This document shows, one piece after another, positions 57,147 to 64,000 of a DNA stretch of 64,000 nucleotides. The notes under the pieces were generated by a model that was given only the letters and a program-made list of their open reading frames with translations, did no database searches and was not told the DNA's origin. This DNA is from Arthrobacter sp. NicSoilB8 (GTDB lineage: Bacteria; Actinomycetota; Actinomycetes; Actinomycetales; Micrococcaceae), in NCBI RefSeq assembly GCF_019977355.1, contig NZ_AP024655.1, positions 1,054,001 through 1,118,000 on the forward strand. The letters run 5' to 3'. Each line of letters begins with the position of its first letter. The stretch's first letter is position 1. The position numbers and the translations under genes were made by a program.

Positions 57147-60100
57147 TTGTTCGTATTTGTCGCTGACACCAAATACCCTGGCGCAGTGACTAATTTAATT
57201 GGGGGCGTGGCAGCGGACCAGCTGCCTGAGGGCTTGTACGAATTGCTCAGCACCGACCTACTTGCCGGGCGACTAGACCGAGCGGCAGAACTTCAACCAG
57301 TCTTCGCAGAAATCGAAGACGAGAACACTCCGGATATCCTTTCCCGCCACGTCGCCGACGCCGTCCGCCAAGCCCTTGCGGCAGCCAAACCCACGGAAAG
57401 AGTGGCCCTCACAAACAGGCTCCTCCAAGAGCTGCAGCACAGCGATCGCATCGCTGAAGGCCCCACCCAGCTTCAGTCCCTCCACCTCCCAGACACGCTC
57501 AAACGCCGCAACTTGCGCCGCCCCACCACCAAGCTAAGCGACTCGGCCCTGCTCACGAACAGCAAGGACGATCCGAATCTCGCGGCCGAGCTGAGGACCG
57601 AAATTGAGTCCGCCAACACGGTGGATCTGCTCTGCGCTTTCGTCCGCTGGACAGGCCTCCGCCTGCTCCATCCGGCGCTTGAGGAACTCAAGGAGCGCGG
57701 CGCCAAACTCCGCGTCATCACCACGACTTACATGGGCGCCACAGAACGCCGCGCCATCGACGAGCTCGTGACCCGGTACGGGGCCGAGGTGAAGATCAGC
57801 TATGAAACCCAGGCGACGCGACTGCACGCCAAGGCCTGGCTGTTCCGCCGCGACTCAGGATTTGATACCGCATATGTCGGCAGCTCGAACCTCAGCCAAG
57901 CGGCTCTCCTCGATGGCCTCGAATGGAACGTCCGGCTCAGCTCTGTCGGCACGCCGGCTCTGCTGAACAAGTTCGAGGTCACCTTCGACAGTTACTGGGC
58001 GCAGCGCGCCTTCCAGAGCTACGATCCGGAACGCGACGGCGAAAAGTTGGATGCCGCCCTGGAACGCAACGGCGGCCGGCGGACGGCAATCCCCGGGGCA
58101 GCCACCGGGCTCGAGGTCCAGCCGTTCCTCCATCAGGAGGAGATGCTTGAAGACCTGGAGGCCGAGCGGCTCAAGGGTTTCGACCACAACCTCGTGGTCG
58201 CAGCGACAGGTACGGGGAAGACCGTCATCGCAGCCCTGGACTACAAGCGCCTGTGTGAGGCGGCCGGCCGTAATCTGAAGCTGCTCTTTGTCGCCCACCG
58301 CCAGGAAATCCTAAAACAGGCCATGCGCACCTACCGTGACGTCATGCAGGACGGCGCCTTCGGCGAACTCTACGTCGGGGAACACAAACCCGGGCAGTGG
58401 AAGCACATATTCGCCTCCGTCCAGTCGCTATCATCGCTGGGCATTGAACAGCTGGCACCGGACTTCTTCGACGTCGTCGTCATCGATGAATTCCACCATG
58501 CCATGGCACCCACATACCGTCGGCTGCTGGACTACCTGCAGCCGCAGCAGCTCCTCGGACTGACTGCGACGCCGGAACGCGGCGACGGGGTCGACGTCGC
58601 CAAGCAGTTCTTCGATGGCCGGACCGCCAGTGAACTGCGCCTCTGGGACGCCCTGGACGCCGATTTGCTGGTGCCGTTCCACTACTTCGGCGTCTCCGAC
58701 GACGTCGACCTCAGCCAGCTGGAATGGAAGCGCGGCAACTACGACACCGCTCAGCTGAACAACCTTTACACCGGCAATGACGCCCGCGCCGCCAAAGTGA
58801 TCCGCGAACTCACCGACAAGGTCACTAGCACCGAGCAGATGAGGGCCATCGGCTTCTGCGTCTCGGTCCAGCACGCCCACTACATGGCCGAGGTGTTCAA
58901 CCGCGCCGGCATCGCCTCTGTTGCCGTCGACGGCGGAACCGACGACGCCGACCGCGCGGCGGCGCTGGAGCGGCTCCGTGCCCGGGAGATCAACTGCATT
59001 TTCGCCGTCGACCTCTTCAACGAAGGCCTGGACCTGCCGCAGGTGGACACCATCCTGATGCTCCGGCCCACACAGAGCGCCACAATCTTCCTCCAGCAGC
59101 TGGGGCGCGGGCTTCGCCGAGCCGAGGGCAAGGCCGTGCTGACTGTCATGGACTTCATCGGCCAGCAGCGCCGTGAGTTCCGCTTCGATCTGCGCTACCG
59201 GGCGCTGACCGGCTACGGGCGCAAGGAACTGGAAAAGGCGGTCGAGGACGAGTTCCCGTACCTGCCGTCGGGCTCGCAGATAGTGCTGGACCGAGTGGCG
59301 CAGAAGGTGGTGCTGGACAACATCAAGGCGCAGCTGCGGTTCAACCGGGCGCAGCTTGTCCGAGACATCGCCTCCTACGCGGAGACCGAGCTGCATGCGT
59401 ATCTCGAGCGGTCCGGGAACGACGTGAAGTCGATTTACCGGTCCACGAAGGACTCGTGGACCGGGTACTTGCGCACGGCCGGTTTGATCGAGGGGTTCTC
59501 TCCGCTGGAGGCAGTCATCACGGGGAGGATTCAAGAGCTCTCGGACGCCGACGAAAAAAAGCTCCTCAGCCGGGTGGCGCGTCTGATCCATGTAGACGAT
59601 CCAGAACGCGCCGATGCCTACTCGATGCTCGTCGGCGCCGACGCTCCCCGCTACGCAGACCTCGGCATGCGCGAGCAGACCTTCGCCCGCATGCTGTTCT
59701 ACACGCTTTGGGACGACGGCGGCGGCTTCCAGTCGTACGACGCCGGCCTGGACTATCTGCGCGGCTACCAGTTTGTCTGCAGCGAGATCCGCCAGCTCGT
59801 GAAGCTCGGCGCAGCCGCGTCAAAGCACGCCGCCAAGGGCCTCGGCGCGGGGCTGCAGCATGTTCCGCTGCTCTCGCACGCCACCTACCGGCGCGAGGAG
59901 ATCCTGGCCGCGCTGCAGTACGGTTCGCTGGAGCTCGGCAAGAACGTCCAGCACCGCGAGGGCGTGGCCTGGTGTCCGGCGACGTCCACGGACGCCTTCT
60001 TCGTCACCCTGAACAAGGACATCAAGAAGCACTCGGCCACGACCATGTACAGGGACTATGCCATCAGTCCGGAGCTGTTCCACTGGGAATCGCAGAACGC

Positions 60101-60341
60101 TACGCCTGCCCATAGCCCAGTAGCTCTCCGCTACTTGGATAGAGCGTCTCATGGATCATTGATTCTCTTGTTCACCCGAGCGACCGAGAAAGACGAAACC
60201 GGGCTGACCATGCCCTACTCCTGCCTCGGGCAACTGGACTACGTCCAGCACAAGGGGGAGAAACCGATCGCGGTCACCTGGAAGTTGCATCGGCCGATGC
60301 CGGCGGATGTGTTTGCAACGGCTGCTGCGGTGGCCCAGTAG
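57147..60341 (+). CDS. PLD-domain SF2 helicase with DUF3427
   Basis: A protein of up to 1064 residues; ATG 57147 or GTG 57186. The N-terminal PLD-like nuclease domain has LHAKAWLF (His227, Lys229) and AYVGSSNLS. The SF2 helicase has Walker A ATGTGKT (353-359), DEFH (447-450), TATP (473-476) and QLGRGLRR (651-658). A DUF3427 domain fills the C terminus. The same order occurs in DUF3427 restriction-like proteins. It probably translocates on and cuts foreign DNA (inference). It is divergent from the GIY-YIG gene over 35 bp. Confidence 0.88.
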   Translation: MFVFVADTKYPGAVTNLIGGVAADQLPEGLYELLSTDLLAGRLDRAAELQPVFAEIEDENTPDILSRHVADAVRQALAAAKPTERVALTNRLLQELQHSDRIAEGPTQLQSLHLPDTLKRRNLRRPTTKLSDSALLTNSKDDPNLAAELRTEIESANTVDLLCAFVRWTGLRLLHPALEELKERGAKLRVITTTYMGATERRAIDELVTRYGAEVKISYETQATRLHAKAWLFRRDSGFDTAYVGSSNLSQAALLDGLEWNVRLSSVGTPALLNKFEVTFDSYWAQRAFQSYDPERDGEKLDAALERNGGRRTAIPGAATGLEVQPFLHQEEMLEDLEAERLKGFDHNLVVAATGTGKTVIAALDYKRLCEAAGRNLKLLFVAHRQEILKQAMRTYRDVMQDGAFGELYVGEHKPGQWKHIFASVQSLSSLGIEQLAPDFFDVVVIDEFHHAMAPTYRRLLDYLQPQQLLGLTATPERGDGVDVAKQFFDGRTASELRLWDALDADLLVPFHYFGVSDDVDLSQLEWKRGNYDTAQLNNLYTGNDARAAKVIRELTDKVTSTEQMRAIGFCVSVQHAHYMAEVFNRAGIASVAVDGGTDDADRAAALERLRAREINCIFAVDLFNEGLDLPQVDTILMLRPTQSATIFLQQLGRGLRRAEGKAVLTVMDFIGQQRREFRFDLRYRALTGYGRKELEKAVEDEFPYLPSGSQIVLDRVAQKVVLDNIKAQLRFNRAQLVRDIASYAETELHAYLERSGNDVKSIYRSTKDSWTGYLRTAGLIEGFSPLEAVITGRIQELSDADEKKLLSRVARLIHVDDPERADAYSMLVGADAPRYADLGMREQTFARMLFYTLWDDGGGFQSYDAGLDYLRGYQFVCSEIRQLVKLGAAASKHAAKGLGAGLQHVPLLSHATYRREEILAALQYGSLELGKNVQHREGVAWCPATSTDAFFVTLNKDIKKHSATTMYRDYAISPELFHWESQNATPAHSPVALRYLDRASHGSLILLFTRATEKDETGLTMPYSCLGQLDYVQHKGEKPIAVTWKLHRPMPADVFATAAAVAQ

Positions 60342-60404
60342 CGAAAAGGGCTACGCGGTGTGTGTTCCCACGCATCGGCGGCAGGCTTAGTTTAAGGTGC
60401 GCAG

Positions 60405-61064
60405 ATGGGTGCGGATCAGCGAAGCGAAACCGAAGAACAATACGGACCGAGCCCAGCAGGGCATTTGTCAGACGAAGCGTTGTTGGCTGAGCTGACGCGT
60501 CGGTTCAGGGCGCTGGCCGATGAATTGGATATTCTCCGGACACTTAGTCAACAGTCCGACAACCAAGAATCGGCCGGGATCGCACCTGAGACCCCGGAGA
60601 CTGCGGCCGCGTTGCTCGAGTTCATCAACTCCGGCGAAGACATGGACGGGCCAATGGGTGGATTGGATCCTTATCGCGCCCAGAAAGTGGCACACCAGCG
60701 GGCGAGGGTGAAGCTAGCTCGAATCTGGGGCCGCGCCGCTCAGGAGCCTTCCAATATGCAGGGCAATGGACAAATATATAGATCCCTGTTGTCACGGGAG
60801 GCTGGCGTGCCTCGAAACACAATGCGGCCCCATATCGCTGCCGGTCTCAAACTCCATGGTGCGGGGCGCCTATTAACCACCGCTGCGCCTTCCGATGAGG
60901 ATATTCGCATCGTGGAGGACTCCGTGGAGGACTCCATGGAGGTCGACGTTCGGCAGAGGAAACGCGACCTACGCGCGGGCAGGCAGGACAACGTGAGGCT
61001 AGTTTTGAGGAAGCGTCCGACTCAACGTCTGGCGACGACGCGCCTGGTAAATAAAGAGTTATGA
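60405..61064 (+). CDS. Hypothetical protein in the defence-like island
   Basis: A 219-residue, highly charged protein from ATG 60405. Predicted helices include LSDEALLAELTRRFRALADE and a basic middle region (RAQKVAHQRARVKLARIWGR). A possible helix-turn-helix is SLLSREAGVPRNTMRPHIAA. The acidic block DSVEDSMEVDV and a basic tail follow. It lies 63 bp after the helicase gene in the same direction. No family recognised; DNA binding is plausible. Confidence 0.6.
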   Translation: MGADQRSETEEQYGPSPAGHLSDEALLAELTRRFRALADELDILRTLSQQSDNQESAGIAPETPETAAALLEFINSGEDMDGPMGGLDPYRAQKVAHQRARVKLARIWGRAAQEPSNMQGNGQIYRSLLSREAGVPRNTMRPHIAAGLKLHGAGRLLTTAAPSDEDIRIVEDSVEDSMEVDVRQRKRDLRAGRQDNVRLVLRKRPTQRLATTRLVNKEL

Positions 61065-61079
61065 CGACGCGCCTAGTAA
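61034..61079. repeat. Short direct repeat at the end of the preceding gene
   Basis: GACGACGCGCCTGGTAA (61034-61050) recurs as GACGACGCGCCTAGTAA (61063-61079), 29 bp apart. The first copy encodes the C terminus of the preceding protein and the second lies after its stop. The rest of 61065-61281 holds only a coding-like remnant on the minus strand (VDEWLPAGSGARLDLDADGV). Confidence 0.6.
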
Positions 61080-61281
61080 TTGAAAAGTTGTAAGGATACG
61101 TCGACTTGCCTGTAGGGGCGTCCCAGACGATAGAGGCGACGCCGTCGGCGTCTAGGTCGAGGCGGGCCCCTGAGCCCGCCGGCAGCCACTCATCCACGGC
61201 CTGAAGACCCAATAGTGAGTCTTTGGCTGCGGTGTTGTAAGTTGAACGATATTTGGATTTCCAACGTCCACAGGGGAATCG

Positions 61282-61749
61282 ATGGCGTCTGGTGCTCGTT
61301 CGAAAGACGCAGGGTGGCAGTGTCCGGCCTGCCGGAAAACCCTGGCGGCCCGGCCCCTTGCCGGCAGGGTCACAAAGCACGCAAACGGGAGAGGCGATTT
61401 GTGCATAGGCGTGGGCAAGACGGCCGTCGACCTATCAGCGAATGCGGCGGCGAAGGGCGGCCAGAGGACTCGAGGTAAGGCCATAGCCCGGAAGAAGAGT
61501 CCCAAGTCGGTGCCCCGCCAGGCGTTTCCAATAAAGCCATCAGAACGGGCGGTCACGGGAGTCAAGGGACGCCCTGAGATGCTTCCCAGTAAGAAGGCAA
61601 CCGGCGCGTTCACTCTTCCCAAAAACCGTATTAAAGATGAAGATCACTGGTCGCTTTTTCAAGACGCCCCTCGCCAGGACATCGAAACCGACGGCGGTTG
61701 GCGCAAGGTAAGGCTTGGCACTTCACAAGGCACTGGGAAGCGGCGCTGA
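61282..61749 (+). CDS. Small basic protein with a putative zinc-binding N terminus
   Basis: A 155-residue protein from ATG 61282. The N terminus WQCPACRKTLAARPLAGRVT then KHANGRGDLCIGVG carries a C-x2-C, H and C pattern that could bind zinc, followed by a long basic low-complexity stretch and DHWSLFQDAPRQDIETDGGW. No family recognised. No strong ribosome site was seen, so the start is uncertain. Lower GC than the genomic average. Confidence 0.45.
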   Translation: MASGARSKDAGWQCPACRKTLAARPLAGRVTKHANGRGDLCIGVGKTAVDLSANAAAKGGQRTRGKAIARKKSPKSVPRQAFPIKPSERAVTGVKGRPEMLPSKKATGAFTLPKNRIKDEDHWSLFQDAPRQDIETDGGWRKVRLGTSQGTGKRR

Positions 61750-61766
61750 GCTCTGTCCTGGCCTCA

Positions 61767-62489
61767 CGGCCGCAAATACAGCGGCTTGATCTCGGCTCCG
61801 TCCCTGATCAGCCCTAACAAATCATCCTGCCGGGCCTGGCCCCGCGTCAGCCGCTATTTCGCAAGCCCGGCAAGCATCTGCTTGGTTCTGGGCACGTCGC
61901 GGCTCAACGGGTGGTCTAGAAGCCGCCGCTCGATCTTGTGCTTTCCCCGGTAGATCCAGTGCGGAGCGAACTCATCAGTTTCGTGCTCTGTCTGTGCGGC
62001 GACCGAGTCTGCAGCCACCCTGAAAAGGGACTGCCACGGATTAGTGACGTCCGGCTTCAAGACGTCGCGACCGTGACGGCACGCCACATAAGAGCTCGTG
62101 AGCACGCCTCGATGCGGATGCACGACACCGGCTGTGCGCTTGTTCTCCAGGACGTATGGTCTCTCCGGCGGTGACGGCTTTGCTATGCGTACACGGTCCG
62201 TGGTCGCCCCCGACTTCTTGTCCATGGGGACGTGTTCAGGGTCGACTCCTGCGGCACGCAGTGCGTCCAGCTGGCGGGCGAGGTCCTGTGTGGCGGTCCA
62301 GACCGGCGCGCGTATCCATTGTCCGTTCCCGAACCGTACGAAAATTGTCTTCGTACGCCCCGAATACGGCGGGACTTTTGGCATAGGGAACGGACGCCAT
62401 GACTTCACGGACTTACGGGGTTTGTTACGACGGCGGAAAGTAGCGGGGACGGTCTTCGGTTTCCGAAGAAACGGGACATTGGTCGACAC
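61767..62489 (-). pseudogene. Chimeric remnant with a serine-recombinase-like segment and an in-frame TAG
   Basis: From ATG 62489 the frame reaches TAG at 61854. The same frame continues with coding-like RLTRGQARQDDLLGLIRDGA EIKPLYLRP to a TGA at 61767. The middle part TATQDLARQLDALRAAGVDP then EHVPMDKKSGATTDR closely resembles the N-terminal region of resolvase/invertase proteins, but the catalytic Ser segment and the rest are absent. The flanking parts are unrelated. It is probably a fused, inactivated gene at a recombination scar. Confidence 0.5.
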
Positions 62490-62618
62490 GCTAGGGGGTC
62501 AAGGGGCGGTTGAATGCAGAATTTGTCCTTTCCGGGAGGGAAACTGGCCGGTCACAATCGCAGCTCTCCTGGCCAATAGCCCAAAGCGCTTGGGACTATT
62601 GGCCGGTTGCGACGGCGC

Positions 62619-64000
62619 TCAGGCCTCCTCGAAGCCCTGCTGGTCGAACCTGAGCTGCGTCGCGTTCTCGCGTACTGTGCGCACTTGTTGCTCTGAGAAG
62701 CCCGCGGGGGCCATAGCGGTGATTTCGATGCGTACCTCTAGTTGGACTCCCTCAACCGCATCAAGGTGCGCTAGCACCTCCTGCTGCACCTTCGAAAAGT
62801 CAGCTGCATACTTCTCAGAGTTTAGGGTCTTTACACCGAAGAATCGTCGTTGTGTCGGCTTTGTCGGGGGCGGCGTCATGGTAGCGCCTCCGGTCCCAGG
62901 AGGGGCGGTCGTCGAGCCACCATTGGTCTGGTTTGGGACAGGCGTTTGGCTCTTGCCGATCCCATCGGCGGTTCCGTCGATACATTCACCGGCGCTTTGG
63001 GATTCTTTGGCTCGCTGCTGAGCGGCATGCTCGGGTTTTACGAGAAGAGTGTCGTCGGTAAGATACACCTTCTCGGGCTTCTCCTGCGGTAGCCAGAGGG
63101 CGATGTATCTCTCGGTGGCGTCGTCAAACGCGTCGGCGAGAGCGAAGGCGTCGTTCTGCCAGAGCAGCACATCGGCTGCGCCCAAGACGGCCTTCTCTAG
63201 GACGGAGCGGTCCTTCAGGCGTTTGAGGTAGGGGTGCTGAGCGAACCAGTTCCACAAATCGCCGAAACGAACGTGACCACTTGCCCATGCGCTCGAAAGT
63301 GGACCATCGAGGGCCATCCGAACCAGCTGGGTACCCAGAATTTCGGTGACCTTACCACCTGTCTTTAGGGTCGAGGTAACTCGTTCTGCAAGCGTGCCGC
63401 CCATGTCGCCGATGCGAACGAAATCTATCCGTGGCGCTTCGCCAGGGACTGCGTTGGGCACCAAAGCGGCAGTGTATGTCGCCCGCAGACGAACGTCGAC
63501 GGCGTCGTTGAGCTGATTAGCACGAGTTACGGCCTGATTGCGCTGCTGTGGGCTTAGCTCGAGCTGATCGGCCTCACTGGCGATTGACTTCCATGCCTTG
63601 TACTCCCTGACCACACCCTCGAGTTCGGGATACCGGCCGCGGTCGGGTGCCACCAGGATTATCATGTTTCGCCGCTGTCGCTGAGATGATCCGACTTGGG
63701 TCAGCAATTGCTCGGCGAATTGTCCAGCAGCCGATGCCTCTTTGGTCCACTGGAATCGTGGATGCAACAGGACGAGTCGGAGGGCGTCGGAGTCGGGAAC
63801 GTCGCCGGTATCGGTGGGCGCGGCGTGGATACCAGCAAAGGCACCCTTGTTCTTCCGCGACTCGGCGACGAGCCGGTCTGCGATCTCGGCGTGCACGTCG
63901 GCTTCGCGGTAACCTTGCGATCGGTCGGTCGCCACGCGAGAAACTGAGGCGGCCACGTCGTACCAGTACCGGTCGCCGTCCTCGTAGAAGTATGTCGCTC
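62619..64000 (-). CDS. DUF499 family ATPase-like protein, C-terminal part (cut by window edge)
   Basis: At least 460 residues, open to the window end; the frame continues upstream of the internal GTG as ATYFYEDGDRYWYDVAASVS. That RYWYD segment, then RRNMIILVAPDRGRYPELEG, GKVTEILGTQLVRMALDGPL, WNWFAQHPYLKRLKDRSVLE and a Pro/Thr-rich linker before the final domain, are features of DUF499 proteins. Such large ATPases accompany DUF1156 DNA methylases in defence-type loci. The ATPase domain and any methylase gene lie beyond the window. Confidence 0.75.
   Translation of the reverse strand, partial: ATYFYEDGDRYWYDVAASVSRVATDRSQGYREADVHAEIADRLVAESRKNKGAFAGIHAAPTDTGDVPDSDALRLVLLHPRFQWTKEASAAGQFAEQLLTQVGSSQRQRRNMIILVAPDRGRYPELEGVVREYKAWKSIASEADQLELSPQQRNQAVTRANQLNDAVDVRLRATYTAALVPNAVPGEAPRIDFVRIGDMGGTLAERVTSTLKTGGKVTEILGTQLVRMALDGPLSSAWASGHVRFGDLWNWFAQHPYLKRLKDRSVLEKAVLGAADVLLWQNDAFALADAFDDATERYIALWLPQEKPEKVYLTDDTLLVKPEHAAQQRAKESQSAGECIDGTADGIGKSQTPVPNQTNGGSTTAPPGTGGATMTPPPTKPTQRRFFGVKTLNSEKYAADFSKVQQEVLAHLDAVEGVQLEVRIEITAMAPAGFSEQQVRTVRENATQLRFDQQGFEEA

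Noticed and set aside
1..64000. CRISPR arrays, rRNA genes, toxin-antitoxin pairs
   Set aside because: No regularly spaced repeats of CRISPR size, no rRNA-like sequence and no convincing toxin-antitoxin gene pair were seen on reading both strands.

Overview
The window looks like chromosome (or a large replicon) of a high-GC actinobacterium of the Micrococcaceae, most likely Arthrobacter or Pseudarthrobacter. I infer this from the GC-rich third positions, GTG starts, the family content (DUF2177, DUF3040, SPW repeat, RskA-type anti-sigma factor, GAF-ANTAR, an apparently leaderless promoter) and the style of the ABC and LacI sugar clusters. No rRNA, replication origin or CRISPR array is visible.

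Left part (1-12.2 kb): one tightly packed minus-strand operon encodes a family-5 substrate-binding protein, two permeases, two ATPases, an aldo/keto reductase, an HpcH/HpaI aldolase, a BNR/Asp-box protein, an SDR and a DeoR regulator cut by the window edge. It is divergent from a four-carbon acid-sugar kinase that is fused in frame to a PdxA2-type 4-phosphate dehydrogenase. Two nearly identical palindromes sit in the shared promoter region. Together this reads as uptake and breakdown of a sugar acid or a conjugate that yields a C4 acid (threonate/erythronate type).

12.3-30 kb: ordinary housekeeping and accessory genes (flavin monooxygenase, GDPD, VOC, DUF1295, MarR, ECF sigma/anti-sigma, K+ channel, a large lipase-like membrane protein, cupin, hexapeptide protein) mixed with striking gene decay. 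The stretch 16.5-17.4 kb is a mosaic of fragments copied from genes elsewhere in the window. An acyl-CoA ligase has lost its central motifs, and squalene-cyclase-like and DUF4397 genes are broken.

30-42.6 kb: a stress-type accessory region with two Hsp20 genes and a third Hsp20 remnant, a J-domain gene, STAS, GAF-ANTAR, DUF1345, SPW, DUF3040 and PRC-like genes. An 8.2 kb part of it is bounded by two tRNA-Lys(TTT) genes in the same orientation. The left tRNA carries a 12-nt duplication of its anticodon loop. Two insertion sequences lie here: an rve-type DDE element between the tRNAs and an IS110 family element, with possible bridge-RNA hairpins, just outside the right tRNA. Several genes carry single frameshifts or stops.

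42.9-54.8 kb: a TPP enzyme, an Lrp regulator, a PLP aminotransferase and an APC permease (amino-acid metabolism), then a LacI-controlled sugar ABC transporter with a GH13 glucosidase.

54.9-64 kb: a lower-GC island resembling a defence locus: a NucS-like PD-(D/E)XK nuclease, a GIY-YIG protein, a PLD-SF2 helicase-DUF3427 protein, small unknown genes, a recombinase-like chimeric remnant and the C-terminal part of a DUF499 ATPase that runs off the window.
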